Numbered from the stretch's first letter, positions 28,543-39,010 are shown. The stretch is DNA of 64,000 bases from JAXMEB01 sp046348545 (GCA_046348545.1 JAXMEB010000003.1:434001-498000); one strand, 5' to 3'. The notes: generated from the sequence alone by a model not told the origin. Translations and numbers: made by a program.

Positions 28543-29190
28543 ATGACATTGCTATCAACCCCTGAAGGCTTAACACTCAATCTACTAGAAGGTGATCAGC
28601 CTAAAACGTTGCGCATTGATTTTGCCGATCCACATCTGCAATTTAGGATCAAACGTGCTCGTCATCAGGGCGATCCCCTTTTAAAAGCCTTTGGACTTAA
28701 ACCTATTCATCCTGCTCATATCGTGGATGCCACTGCAGGCCTGGGCCAAGATGCCTTTGTGTTAGCTGCTTTGGGACATACGATCACGCTCTTTGAAAAA
28801 CACCCCAACATTCATTCGCTATTAGTGGATGCGCTACAACGGGCAGAGCAAAAAGCTGATTTATTAGATATTGTCCGTCGTATAACCCTGTATTCGGGCG
28901 ATGCCTGCGAGGGCTTGTCAAAATTAAATTTTAAGCCTGAATACATCTATCTAGATCCGATGTTCCCCGAAAAAAAGAAATCGGCTTTATCAAAACAATC
29001 AATGGAAATCTTAAAGCAAATTTGCGATTTATCAGAGCAACCTGAACTTCTGACAGCAGCTCGACAATTCGCTCTAAAACGAGTCGTCGTTAAAAGACCT
29101 ATTCATGCTCCCGCCTTGGGAGATCAAACCGCCTCTTTCAGCCATCGCTATCAAAGTTGCCGATTTGATGTGTATGTGATAACGCCTTAA
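28543..29190 (+). CDS. rsmJ: 16S rRNA m2G1516 methyltransferase RsmJ
   Basis: The 215-residue protein shows the RsmJ signature: RIDFADPHLQFRIKRARHQG, DATAGLGQDAFVLAALGHTI for SAM binding, and the catalytic YLDPMFPEKKKSAL. It methylates G1516 of 16S rRNA. The gene follows the permease after one base and overlaps the end of comF tail to tail by 4 bases. Confidence 0.95.
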   Translation: MTLLSTPEGLTLNLLEGDQPKTLRIDFADPHLQFRIKRARHQGDPLLKAFGLKPIHPAHIVDATAGLGQDAFVLAALGHTITLFEKHPNIHSLLVDALQRAEQKADLLDIVRRITLYSGDACEGLSKLNFKPEYIYLDPMFPEKKKSALSKQSMEILKQICDLSEQPELLTAARQFALKRVVVKRPIHAPALGDQTASFSHRYQSCRFDVYVITP

Positions 29191-29894
29191 CAGCTCCTGC
29201 AGACACAGCCAACTTGAACAAAAGCAGCACCTGCGCGTTTGAGTACCAGACTCAGTGCATTGACTGTTGCGCCCGTCGTCATCACGTCATCAATGATTAA
29301 AATGGATGCCCCCTGAACATTCGCTTCTACTTCAAAGGCATCTTCCACATTCAGCTCTCGCGCACGGCCCGGCGCAGTGCTTTGAGGCATCGTGGCTTTA
29401 ATTCGCTTTGCAACTTGAACTGAAAGAGGTAACTTGAGAGCCTTTGCGATGGGTTTTGCCAGCTCAATCGATTGATTAAATCCACGAAATCTTTGGCGAT
29501 CAGGATGTAGCGGGATCGGTAATATTAGATCAGGCTGAATCACCCATTTGAATCGCTCCGCCATTAGCTGTCCAAAATAGTGCGCAATCGGCAATTTTCG
29601 CTGAAACTTTAACAATTGGATCCAATGATGAACCGGCCATAAATAATGAAATAGCGCATGCACTTGATCAAAATGTGGCGGATGCTTAAAACACGCTTCG
29701 CAATAATGAGAAAACGCATGTAATACCGGAAAACCACACCGCTGACAACCTGGTGTAAATTGAGGTAAAAAATGAACACAATCGTCACAAACTAGCCTTA
29801 AACTGGGCGATTTGCACAATAGGCATGGTGTATGCCAATGGCTACCTATCAATTGTTTAATTTTTTTACAGATGTTCACAATGCTGGTCTGCAT
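29187..29894 (-). CDS. comF: ComF-family phosphoribosyltransferase-like protein
   Basis: The 235-residue protein has an N-terminal zinc-ribbon region (CLLCKS, CDDC, CQRCGFP, CEAC) followed by a PRTase-like domain with the PRPP-type loop SILIIDDVMTTGATVNALS. ComF proteins support natural transformation, interacting with the ssDNA helicase and PriA in some species. In many gammaproteobacteria comF is next to bioB, as here, where it is divergent with a 60-base gap. No other competence genes are in the window. Confidence 0.9.
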   Translation of the reverse strand: MQTSIVNICKKIKQLIGSHWHTPCLLCKSPSLRLVCDDCVHFLPQFTPGCQRCGFPVLHAFSHYCEACFKHPPHFDQVHALFHYLWPVHHWIQLLKFQRKLPIAHYFGQLMAERFKWVIQPDLILPIPLHPDRQRFRGFNQSIELAKPIAKALKLPLSVQVAKRIKATMPQSTAPGRARELNVEDAFEVEANVQGASILIIDDVMTTGATVNALSLVLKRAGAAFVQVGCVCRSC

Positions 29895-29954
29895 GCTTGC
29901 TCTAAATTCTTAATCCCTTGATGATCGTCCAAAGAAAAAATAGGGGACACCCCG

Positions 29955-30971
29955 ATGACAACAGCCGTTCTAAAGTATGACTGGACACTCTTGGAAATAG
30001 AAGAATTATATCATTTACCGTTTATTGATCTATTGCTGAAAGCCCAAGAAACTTATCGCTCATTCTTTAGGCCTAATAGCGTACAACTGAGCACTTTATT
30101 AAACATTAAAACCGGGCAATGCCCTGAAGATTGCGCTTATTGCACTCAAAGTGTTCATTATGATACCGGGCTCGAAAACGAAAAACTGTTTGATAAAAAT
30201 CGGGTTTTAGAAGCTGCAAGGCGAGCTAAAGCAATGGGCGCAACCCGTTTTTGCATGGGCGCTGCTTGGCGAAAACCGCGTCAATCCGATCTCAATAAAG
30301 TCTGCGAGATGATCACTGAAGTGAAAGCATTAGGCTTACAAACTTGTGTGACACTGGGGTTACTCGAGGCAAAGGACGCTCAGCAACTTAAAGAAACCGG
30401 TCTTGATTTCTATAACCACAACCTGGATACTTCCCGCGAATATTATCCAGAAATCATATCAACAAGAACTTATGATGACAGGCTCTCTACATTAGAGCAT
30501 GTTCGGAATGCAGGCCTTAAGGTATGCTGTGGTGGCATTATTGGCATGGGCGAATCTTTAACAGATCGCTTAGAGCTTCTTAAAACATTGAGCCATTTAT
30601 CACCCCACCCAGAAAGCGTACCTATCAACCTATTAACCCCTATGCCCGGCACCCCCTTAGAAAATGCTGCCCCCCCTCCATTATTTGACTTTATTCGATT
30701 GGTCGCGGTAGCACGGATATTGATGCCAAAGAGTCACGTTCGGCTGTCTAGTGGCCGAGCTGAACTCAGTGATGAGGCTCAAGCATTATGTTTTATGGCT
30801 GGCGCAAATTCGATCCACTTTGGTGAAAAACTCCTCACAACGCGAAATCCTAGCGCCACTGAAGATATCAAGCTTCTAAAAGATTTAGGTTTGACTGCAG
30901 AACCGGTAGAATACTCGCACGAATCTAGACTGAAGCCTATTCCGTGCAACATCACCAACCACACGACTTAG
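29955..30971 (+). CDS. bioB: Biotin synthase BioB
   Basis: BioB inserts sulfur into dethiobiotin using radical SAM chemistry. The 338-residue protein has the CPEDCAYC cluster motif, then YNHNLDTSREYYPEI, CCGGIIGMGES and NLLTPMPGTPLE, all hallmark segments, plus the conserved RLSSGRAELSDE with the [2Fe-2S]-ligand Arg. It overlaps the bioC start by 28 bases. bioF, bioH and bioD are not in the window, unlike the usual bioBFHCD order. Confidence 0.97.
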   Translation: MTTAVLKYDWTLLEIEELYHLPFIDLLLKAQETYRSFFRPNSVQLSTLLNIKTGQCPEDCAYCTQSVHYDTGLENEKLFDKNRVLEAARRAKAMGATRFCMGAAWRKPRQSDLNKVCEMITEVKALGLQTCVTLGLLEAKDAQQLKETGLDFYNHNLDTSREYYPEIISTRTYDDRLSTLEHVRNAGLKVCCGGIIGMGESLTDRLELLKTLSHLSPHPESVPINLLTPMPGTPLENAAPPPLFDFIRLVAVARILMPKSHVRLSSGRAELSDEAQALCFMAGANSIHFGEKLLTTRNPSATEDIKLLKDLGLTAEPVEYSHESRLKPIPCNITNHTT

Positions 30972-31813
30972 CCGCTATCTTGGACATTAAAGCCATTGCC
31001 CATAATTTTTCCAACGCTGCCAAGTCATATGATGCGCATGCTTGTTTTCAGCAGGAGGCCGCACTTAGACTCACAGACCGGTTAGATTGGTTTAAATGCA
31101 CCCCTAATCGTATTCTAGATATCGGTTCTGGTACAGGTCTCCTCACAGCATTACTCAAAAAGCGGTATCCTAAAGCACAAATAGTGGGTCTTGATTTAGC
31201 CATTGGAATGACTCGCTACGCAGAAAGCAAATTTAAGCCTAAATTTTGGGCACCGAAGCATTATCATTTTGTTTGCGGGAATGCACACCAACTTCCATTG
31301 AGGCCACATCAATTTGATTTAGTGGTTTCAAACTGTGCATTACAATGGTGCCAACCACTCTCTGTCTTTAAAGAAATTAAGAAAGCTATCAAGCCTAATG
31401 GGCTTTTTTTATTTACCACTTTAGGCCCGGATACCTTATATGAACTGAAAAACAGTTTTCGAGGAATCGACAATTATGAACATGTCCATCCTTTTGTCGA
31501 TATGCATGATATTGGGGATTTACTACTCAATGCCGGCTTTAACGATCCTGTGATGGATGCAGAACGATTAACACTGACGTATCCGAATATCAAAGATCTG
31601 TGCTTGGAACTAAAACATACTGGTGCAACCAACATTCATCAGGCCCGTTCAAGTGGATTAATGAGTCGCAGCAAGTGGCAACAATTAAAACAACAGTATG
31701 ATAAGTTTCTCACCACAGATAAACAATATCCCGCTACATTCGAAATTATCTACGGTCATGCCTTTCATCCTGTGGGTATCACCACACCAATTTTAACTCA
31801 GTGTGAAAAATAG
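30944..31813 (+). CDS. bioC: Malonyl-ACP O-methyltransferase BioC
   Basis: BioC methylates malonyl-ACP to start pimelate synthesis for biotin. The 289-residue protein has the N-terminal AIAHNFSNAAKSYDAHACFQ motif (the A-F-x-A-A-x-x-Y-D pattern of BioC), SAM-binding ILDIGSGTGLLTALL, and LVVSNCALQWC. It starts at GTG 30944 inside bioB, so the two are coupled. The TAG stop (31811-31813) falls on the first bases of a degenerate MITE copy. Confidence 0.92.
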   Translation: MQHHQPHDLAAILDIKAIAHNFSNAAKSYDAHACFQQEAALRLTDRLDWFKCTPNRILDIGSGTGLLTALLKKRYPKAQIVGLDLAIGMTRYAESKFKPKFWAPKHYHFVCGNAHQLPLRPHQFDLVVSNCALQWCQPLSVFKEIKKAIKPNGLFLFTTLGPDTLYELKNSFRGIDNYEHVHPFVDMHDIGDLLLNAGFNDPVMDAERLTLTYPNIKDLCLELKHTGATNIHQARSSGLMSRSKWQQLKQQYDKFLTTDKQYPATFEIIYGHAFHPVGITTPILTQCEK

Positions 31814-31908
31814 ACCCACAACAGAAGATGATTTTTGGGGTACCGGCCTACTCTCTTACGAGCTACGGACCGACAAGCAACCCGGAAAATTCAGCTATGA
31901 ATGGTATA
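31811..31908 (+). repeat. Degenerate MITE copy with a different (type B) core
   Basis: The ends resemble the other copies (TAGACCCACAACAGAAGATG at the left, TTCAGCTATGAATGGTATA at the right), but the centre is shorter and different, with CTCTTACGAGCTACGGACCG; a related centre is seen in the copy at 55001. It starts within the bioC stop codon. Confidence 0.75.
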
Positions 31909-31910
31909 GA

Positions 31911-31927
31911 CCCCGCTGAATGCGGGG
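31911..31927. terminator. GC-rich hairpin between bioC and rmf
   Basis: CCCCGC-TGAAT-GCGGGG forms a stable hairpin between convergent bioC and rmf. It lacks a long T-run, so terminator function is only plausible. Confidence 0.4.
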
Positions 31928-31953
31928 TTGGGTGGGATGATAAGCAACTCATG

Positions 31954-32136
31954 TTATGTGCCGACGTTTCTATATCCCTGTATATGTTCACTATGCCCTA
32001 CTCGCCAGCCTTCCAGCCAATCGACACGTCGTTTAGACGTTTCAAAAGGACATAAATCACTACCATGCCCCTTAAGGCCTGCAACATAGCCACGATTTTT
32101 TGCTCTCTTTTGTTGATCGCATTTTCTTCTGGTCAT
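31954..32136 (-). CDS. rmf: Ribosome modulation factor RMF
   Basis: The 60-residue protein matches RMF along its length: RAKNRGYVAGLKGHGSDLCP, then FETSKRRVDWLEGWRVG, corresponding to the RGYxAGxxGxxxxxCPYQ and RxxWLxGWRE segments of the E. coli protein (55 residues). RMF dimerises 70S ribosomes into inactive 100S particles in stationary phase or under stress. ATG 32136 is chosen over the frame's upstream start at 32187 because GAGG lies just before it and the length then fits the family. Its expression in E. coli depends on ppGpp; nothing about regulation is visible here. Confidence 0.88.
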   Translation of the reverse strand: MTRRKCDQQKRAKNRGYVAGLKGHGSDLCPFETSKRRVDWLEGWRVGHSEHIQGYRNVGT

Positions 32137-32786
32137 GACAACCTCACTTTTTTTAATTGATGCCATATATAGGGTATGGCAAGCCAAGGCACGAAGAGCG
32201 AGCGTTGGTGCATAAGTTAGGTACTTCTAGTAACCTTCCTTCAAGTTTAGCTGCACCTAAATCACTCGCTAGGTGAAACAGAAGTCTCACACCAGTATGA
32301 TTCAAGACAGATGCAATAGTTCCAATGAATCGATCTTATCTACAGTTGTTTCATTTGCCTGTTTTTTTGGTCCACCTAGACCCCATTTTGCGTGTATTTA
32401 AATATATTTCAACTGCACTTATTTTCACTTATAGACGAAAATTGAGTACACACACGCTTATATACTCTTCACAGTTGAATTTTCGAGAGTTCCTTGTCCG
32501 CCTGGGGCTCCTAAGACTTTAGGCAAGCATTCGAAAAAGCAACTGTTATAACCATATCATTTGTGAGAAATAAAAAAGATGAATTTTTCTTCCCTTTTTA
32601 TGTCTCACCGTCAAGTGAATCAAAACTACTTACTGGATAAATTATTAAGTCTACATCCGCAGTTCGATTCGCTCGATTAGTACCATGGTACAGTTTTTTT
32701 CATTTCTAATCGTGGGTCTAATAGGTAGAGGGCTTTAATAGTAGATTCTTTTTTGTGTGCGTACACTGTTGTAAATAAGATTGCAT
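32137..32786. other. Gene-free stretch before the adhesin, with a MITE relic
   Basis: No convincing gene lies in these 650 bases. On the minus strand about 60 codons are open at roughly 32145-32330, without a start codon or recognised family. A degenerate MITE occupies about 32461-32556: its left end TATACTCTTCACAGTTGAAT matches the reverse-orientation end of the family, and CGAAAAAGCAACTGTTATA resembles the other end. The remainder must contain the promoters of rmf (minus) and the adhesin (plus), but no clear -35/-10 pair was identified. Confidence 0.5.
32461..32556 (-). repeat. Degenerate MITE relic
   Basis: The left end and a weak right end match the MITE family in reverse orientation; the core differs (CTTGTCCGCCTGGGGCTC). 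It is the most diverged copy in the window. Confidence 0.5.
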
Positions 32787-35700
32787 ATGAATCAAAAAGA
32801 AAACACAAACCAAGACAAGGACAATATAGATAAAGGAAAGGTTTTAAAAACAGCTCAGAATGATACCATTGGACTTATTTCGAGCATTTCAAATTCTGTC
32901 AGAGACACGGATAAAAAGGTTGTTGCACACTCTATAGAGGAGTTTTTGCAATTATCTTTCGACGAATTACTCGAAGAACCAGTTGTACCAGAAGCTTTAG
33001 ATAAATTTGATGAAATAGATTTCGGCCAAGAGGGAGACGTTAATTCAGTTGCTTTAGATGTCCCCGCAGATGAATTTATTGAGTTGTCTCTAGAAGAATT
33101 ATTAGATGTTCCTGTTAGATCAGAGGCTACAGCAGTCAACTTAAATTACGATCCCCCTGATGCAGGCACCATTCAAAGCGAAGGGCGTCTCACAGAGCTC
33201 AACCCTATTATTAATTCTCAAGAAAGAGATCTTGAGATCGAGGATGAAAGAAGATCACCTCCCCTTCAACCACCTGAGTTACCACCCGTCATTACCACAA
33301 TAGATTACTCTCCAACCGCTTTACAAGGGTTACATGCCTCTCTGTCTTCATTAGGGTTTGTTCAAGAATCGAACAATCCCGGATCTCTCAAGTCGGTAAC
33401 AGGCAATTTATTTAATTTTGCGAGCGCTGGCGCGGATGGATTTGGTGGTTTTGATATTTTCTACACACCACCACCTGGAAACCCAGGCTTAAGTGACAAA
33501 CAGTATTTGGGTAATTTTACAATTGTAACAGACCATGATGGGAACACACTGGTACTCAACATGGCAACAGGTGAATTTACTTATACCTTACTATACCCAA
33601 CAGATCATAGTCTGTTCGGAATTGACTACCAGTTTAGACAATTCACTTATACGATATCTGATTTAGATGGCGATATCGCTTCGAATAATATCGTGCTCGT
33701 AATCGAAGATGATGTCCCTATTGCCTATCCTAATAAGGACAATTCTAACGAAAACGGATTATTTCTAGCGAATGGTGAACATATCGCAACAGGGAATCTA
33801 TTAACCGATGGCTTGCCAGATAATCTCAGCACGGACCCCACTGTAATCTCACAAATTAATGGCGTCATGGATTCAAATAATGATGGCATCATCGATGCAC
33901 CCACATCCTATGGCACGATTCGAGTTTACACACGTGCTGTTGGCCTCTTTGTCGCAGGTGATTACACCTATACACTGATCGATGCAACGAGCGCAAGCGG
34001 GCCATCTATAGATGATGTTATCATCTACCAGCTGCTCGACGAAGACGGGGATCATCATAGCTCAAATTTAACAATCACCGTTGATCTAAATCAATCCCCT
34101 AATGCAATTAACGATAGCTACACGACTAATGAGGACGTGGCTCTAACTATAACCACCCCAAATGGGGTCATATTAAATAATGACAACGATCCTGATTTAC
34201 CTTCCGATGTTTTAACAATTTCTGAAATCAATGGCGTTGCGGCAGATGTCGGAAAAGTAGTGACCTTTACGGAAGGTGATTTTGTAACGCTCAACGCTGA
34301 CGGGTCACTCTCTTACGACCCAAATGGAAAATTTGAAACGCTCAGCCTTGGCAAGTCTTTTGACCGCACATTCTCATATACTTTACGCGATGTTGAAGGT
34401 CTCACCGACTCTGCAACCGTGACCATCACTGTTGAGGGTAGAAATGATGCGCCGATTGCTTTTGATGATACCGCCTCCACGAATGAAGATACGCCTTTTA
34501 CGATCACCGGAGCTGGTCTATTAGCAAACGACGTCGATGTCGACGCCTCTGACGTTCTTACAGTCACTGCGATCAATGGCAACCCTGTCACGATTGGCGT
34601 TCCCATTTTGATTGGTTCCGGCGCCCTCGTCACCATTGGTTCATACACGTATGACCCAAATAATGCTTTCGAGTATCTTGCAAAAGGTCAAACCTTCATT
34701 GATTCCTTCACCTATCAAGTCACTGATAATCATGGCGCGAGCGACACTGGAACTGCTTTTATCACAATTACGGGTGTCAATGATGCCCCTGTCATCGGCG
34801 TTGAAGATTTAGCCGGTGCCGTGGTTGAAGATGCCGCTTCTCCCAATATCACCGATTCGGGCATTATCAACTTTACTGATGTGGATTTAAGTGATGCCCA
34901 TTCTGCTAGTGCCGTCTTTGTCAGCACCACGCATAGCGTTCAATTGGGCACTTTATCAGCCTCTATCACCACACCTGCAACCGGCGGGGCAACCGGCGCG
35001 GTCACTTGGAACTTTAGTGTAACCAATGCTGCCGTTCAATTCCTGGCAGTAGGACAGGTCATCACTGAAACGTATACCGTCACGTTAAGCGATGGCAATG
35101 GTGGTATCGTCAATAGGACCGTACTCGTCACCCTCACCGGCACCAATGATATTCCTGTCATCGGCGTTGAAGATTTAGCCGGTGCCGTGGTTGAAGATGC
35201 CGCTTCTCCCAATATCACCGATTCGGGCATTATCAACTTTACCGATGTGGATTTAAGTGATGCTCATTCTGCCAGTGCCGTTTTTGTCAGCACCACTCAC
35301 ACGGCTCAACTCGGCGCTTTATCCGCATCCGTCACCACACCTGCAACCGGCGGGGCAACCGGCGCGGTCACTTGGAACTTTAGTGTAACCAATGCTGCCG
35401 TTCAATTCCTGGCAGTAGGACAAGTCATCACTGAAACGTATACCGTCACGTTAAACGATGGCAATGGTGGTATCGTCAATAGGACCGTACTCGTCACCCT
35501 CACCGGCACCAATGATATTCCTGTCATCGGCGTTGAAGATTTAGCCGGTGCCGTGGTTGAAGATGCCGCTTCTCCCAATATCACCGATTCGGGCATTATC
35601 AACTTTACCGATGTGGATTTAAGTGATGCTCATTCTGCCAGTGCCGTCTTTGTCAGCACCACGCATAGCATTCAATTGGGCACTTTATCAGCCTCTATCA

Positions 35701-35810
35701 CCACACCTGCAACCGGCGGGGCGGTCACTTGGAACGGCGCTGCCGTTCAATTCCTGGCAGTAGGACAGGTCATCACTGAAACGTACTTTAAGCGATGTAA
35801 TCGTCAATAG
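32787..35810 (+). CDS. Giant repeat adhesin, 5' part (frame-broken)
   Basis: About 1,007 residues are readable from ATG 32787 (a TTG lies 6 bases upstream). The first 170 residues are acidic and hold a duplicated motif (EFLQLSFDELLEEPV and EFIELSLEELLDVPV). A beta-rich domain with TGEFTYTLLYPTDH and FTYTISDLDGDIASN follows (about 175-430), then two VCBS/cadherin-like repeats (NDAPIAFDDTASTNEDTPF type), then the 122-residue repeat beginning VIGVEDLAGAVVEDAASP. No Sec signal peptide is seen, which fits type I secretion of very large adhesins, but no RTX nonapeptides or secretion genes are present. The frame ends at 35810 inside damaged repeat sequence; the original gene almost certainly continued to 46105. 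Confidence 0.85.
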   Translation: MNQKENTNQDKDNIDKGKVLKTAQNDTIGLISSISNSVRDTDKKVVAHSIEEFLQLSFDELLEEPVVPEALDKFDEIDFGQEGDVNSVALDVPADEFIELSLEELLDVPVRSEATAVNLNYDPPDAGTIQSEGRLTELNPIINSQERDLEIEDERRSPPLQPPELPPVITTIDYSPTALQGLHASLSSLGFVQESNNPGSLKSVTGNLFNFASAGADGFGGFDIFYTPPPGNPGLSDKQYLGNFTIVTDHDGNTLVLNMATGEFTYTLLYPTDHSLFGIDYQFRQFTYTISDLDGDIASNNIVLVIEDDVPIAYPNKDNSNENGLFLANGEHIATGNLLTDGLPDNLSTDPTVISQINGVMDSNNDGIIDAPTSYGTIRVYTRAVGLFVAGDYTYTLIDATSASGPSIDDVIIYQLLDEDGDHHSSNLTITVDLNQSPNAINDSYTTNEDVALTITTPNGVILNNDNDPDLPSDVLTISEINGVAADVGKVVTFTEGDFVTLNADGSLSYDPNGKFETLSLGKSFDRTFSYTLRDVEGLTDSATVTITVEGRNDAPIAFDDTASTNEDTPFTITGAGLLANDVDVDASDVLTVTAINGNPVTIGVPILIGSGALVTIGSYTYDPNNAFEYLAKGQTFIDSFTYQVTDNHGASDTGTAFITITGVNDAPVIGVEDLAGAVVEDAASPNITDSGIINFTDVDLSDAHSASAVFVSTTHSVQLGTLSASITTPATGGATGAVTWNFSVTNAAVQFLAVGQVITETYTVTLSDGNGGIVNRTVLVTLTGTNDIPVIGVEDLAGAVVEDAASPNITDSGIINFTDVDLSDAHSASAVFVSTTHTAQLGALSASVTTPATGGATGAVTWNFSVTNAAVQFLAVGQVITETYTVTLNDGNGGIVNRTVLVTLTGTNDIPVIGVEDLAGAVVEDAASPNITDSGIINFTDVDLSDAHSASAVFVSTTHSIQLGTLSASITTPATGGAVTWNGAAVQFLAVGQVITETYFKRCNRQ

Positions 35811-37020
35811 GACCGTACTCGCACCGGCACCAATGATATTCCTGTCATCGGCGTTGAAGATTTAGCCGGTGCCGTGGTTGAAGATGCCGCTTCTCCCAAT
35901 ATCACCGATTCGGGCATTATCAACTTTACAGTGATGCTCATTCTCATCACTGCTCAACTCGGCGCTTTAACGTATACCGTCACGTTAAGCGATGGCAATG
36001 GTCATATCGTATACCGTCACGTTAAACGATGGCAATGGTGGTATCTCAATCACTATCACCGGCACCAATGATATTCCTGTCATCGGCGTTGAAGATTTAG
36101 CCGGTGCCGTGGTTGAAGATGCCGCTTCTCCCAATATCACCGATTCGGGCATTATCAACTTTACCGATGTGGATTTAAGTGATGCCCATTCTGCCAGTGC
36201 CGTTTTTGTCAGCACCACTCACAGCGTTCAACTCGGCGCTTTATCCGCATCGCGTCACCACACCTGCAACCGGCGGGGCAACCGGCGCGTTAAGCGATGG
36301 CAATGGTGGTATCGTCAATAGGAACTTTAGTGTAGCCGGTGCCGTGGTTTGCCGCTTCTCCTAATATCACCGATTCGGGCATTATCAACTTCACCGATGT
36401 GGATTTAAGTGGCCCATTCTATCGTCTTTGTCAGCACCACCCACACGATGTGGATTTAACCGGCGCGGTCAATGCTGCCGTTCAATTCCTGGCAGTAGGA
36501 CAGGTCATCACTGAAACGTATACCGTCACGTTAAACGATGGCAATGGTGGTATCGTCAATAGGACCGTACTCGTCACTATCACCGGCACCAATGATATTC
36601 CTGTCATCGGCGTTGAAGATTTAGCCGGTGCCGTGGTTGAAGATGCCGCTTCTCCCAATATCACCGATTCGGGCATTATCAACTTTACTGATGTGGATTT
36701 AAGTGATGCCCATTCTGCTAGTGCCGTCTTTGTCAGCACCACGCATAGCGTTCAATTGGGCACTTTATCAGCCTCTATCACCACACCTGCAACCGGCGGG
36801 GCAACCGGCGCGGTCACTTGGAACTTTAGTGTAACCAATGCTGCCGTTCAATTCCTGGCAGTAGGACAGGTCATCACTGAAACGTATACCGTCACGTTAA
36901 GCGATGGCAATGGTGGTATCGTCAATAGGACCGTACTCGTCACTATCACCGGCACCAATGATATTCCTGTCATCGGCGTTGAAGATTTAGCCGGTGCCGT
37001 GGTTGAAGAGGTCAATATCA
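34791..37020 (+). repeat. 366-bp tandem repeat array (122-residue adhesin domain)
   Basis: Units start at 34791, 35157 and 35523 with an exact 366-bp period, each beginning GTCATCGGCGTTGAAGATTT and encoding a VCBS-like domain that ends TVTLSDGNGGIVNRT and TGTNDIP. Further unit starts occur at about 35849, 36089, 36605 and 36971; the 36605 unit is again full length. Units are nearly identical at nucleotide level. Between about 35740 and 36480 several are shortened or spliced at short shared words. Confidence 0.85.
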
Positions 37021-39010
37021 CCGATTGAAACGTATAGTGCCGTCGTCACGTTATTGGGCGCTTTACGATGGCAATGGTGCCGTATCGTCATCACTGAAAG
37101 TATACCGTCACCGTGGCAATGGTGGTACTCGTCACCGATTCTATCACCGGCACCAATGATATTCACCACACCTGCAACCGGCGGGGCACCGGCGCGGTCG
37201 CGGAACTGTGTAACCAATGCTGCCGTTCAATTCCTGGATTTAGAAACGGTGCCGTGGTATGAAGATGTCACTATCACCGGCACCAATGATCACCCCTTGC
37301 TGTCGATTCGGGCACCAAGGTCACGGTCAACTCGCAAATGATACCGATCCGGATAGCAATGATAATCCTACTAACTTTACACTCACAGCCGCTTCCATCA
37401 ACGCTGGCAGCTCCACCTTCGGAGCCTCAGGTTCTGTTGCGATTGTCGGTAACAAAATTGAATTCACTCCCGATAGCGCTTTTGATGCACTCAATACCGG
37501 AGATACCGCTACGGTTGTTGTCAATTATACGATGCAGGATAATGAAGGCGCCTCAAGCAGTTCAACTGTCACCATCACGGTCAATGGCACTAACGATACG
37601 CCCCTTGCTGTTGCCGATTTAGCATCAACCGATGAGGACACCAAGGTCACGGTCGATGCACTCGCAAATGATACCGATCCAGATAGCAATGATAATCCTA
37701 CTAACTTTACACTCACAGCCGCTTCCATCAACGCTGGCAGCTCCACCTTCGGAGCCTCAGGTTCTGTTGCGATTGTCGGTAACAAAATTGAATTCACTCC
37801 CGATAGCGCTTTTGATGCACTCAATACCGGGGATACCGCTACGGTTGTTGTCAATTATACGATGCAGGATAATGAAGGTGCCTCAAGCAGTTCAACTGTC
37901 ACCATCACGGTCAATGGCACTAACGATACGCCCTTTGCTGTCGCCGATTTAGCATCAACCGATGAGGACACCAAGGTCACGGTCGATGCACTCGCAAATG
38001 ATACCGATCCAGATAGCAATGATAATCCTACTAACTTTACACTCACAGCCGCTTCCATCAACGCTGGCGTCTTTCCACCTTCACGCCTCAGGTTCTGTTG
38101 CGATTGTCGGTAACAAAATTGAATTCACTCCCGATAGCGCTTTTGATGCACTCAATACCGGAGATACCGCTACGGTTGTTGTCAATTATACGATGCAGGA
38201 TAATGAAGGCGCCTCAAGCAGTTCAACTGTCACCATCACGGTCAATGGCACTAACGATACGCCCCTTGCTGTTGCCGATTTAGCATCAACCGATGAGGAC
38301 ACCAAGGTCACGGTCGATGCACTCGCAAATGATACCGATCCAGATAGCAATGATAATCCTACTAACTTTACACTCACAGCCGCTTCCATCAACGCTGGCA
38401 CTCCACCTTCGGAGCCTCAGGTTCTGTTGCGATTGTCGGTAACAAAATTGAATTCACTCCCGATAGCGCTTTTGATGCACTCAATACCGGGGATACCGCT
38501 ACGGTTGTTGTCAATTATACGATGCAGGATAATGAAGGCGCCTCAAGCAGTTCAACTGTCACCATCACGGTCAATGGCACTAACGATACGCCCCTGCTGT
38601 TGCCGATTTAGCATCAACCGAGAGGACACCAAGGTCACGGTCGATGCACTCGCAAATGATACCGATCCGGATAGCAATGATAATCCTACTAACTTTACAC
38701 TCACAGCCGCTTCCATCAACGCTGGCAGCTCCACCTTCGGAGCCTCAGGTTCTGTTGCGATTGTCGGTAACAAAATTGAATTCCTCCCGATAGCGCTTTT
38801 GATGCACTCAATACCGGAGATACCGCTACGGTTGTTGTCAATTATACGATGCAGGATAATGAGGCGCCTCAAGCGTTCAACTGTCACCATCATCAATGGC
38901 ACTAACGATACGCCCCTTGCTGTTGCCGATTTAGCATCAACCGATGAGGACACCAAGGTCACGGTCGATGCACTCGCAAATGATACCGATCCAGATAGCA
39001 ATGATAATCC
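35811..39010 (+). pseudogene. Scrambled, frame-broken middle of the adhesin gene
   Basis: The sequence here is made of the same two repeat units as its surroundings, but with many small deletions and jumps, so no long correct frame survives. Examples are a shortened ACTGAAACGTACTTTAAGCG joint near 35780, mixed fragments from 35930 to 36480 and from 37020 to 37320, and isolated one- to ten-base losses near 38070, 38400, 38595, 38620, 38785, 38865 and 39010. The flanking repeats on both sides are undamaged. Either the gene is decaying or the assembly or consensus of a long near-identical array is wrong; I favour the latter. The correct frame resumes at about 39011. Confidence 0.7.

Noticed and set aside
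32145..32330. An open minus-strand frame of about 60 codons upstream of rmf
   Set aside because: It has no start codon or ribosome binding site and no recognisable family; it may be a relic, but chance is enough to explain it.
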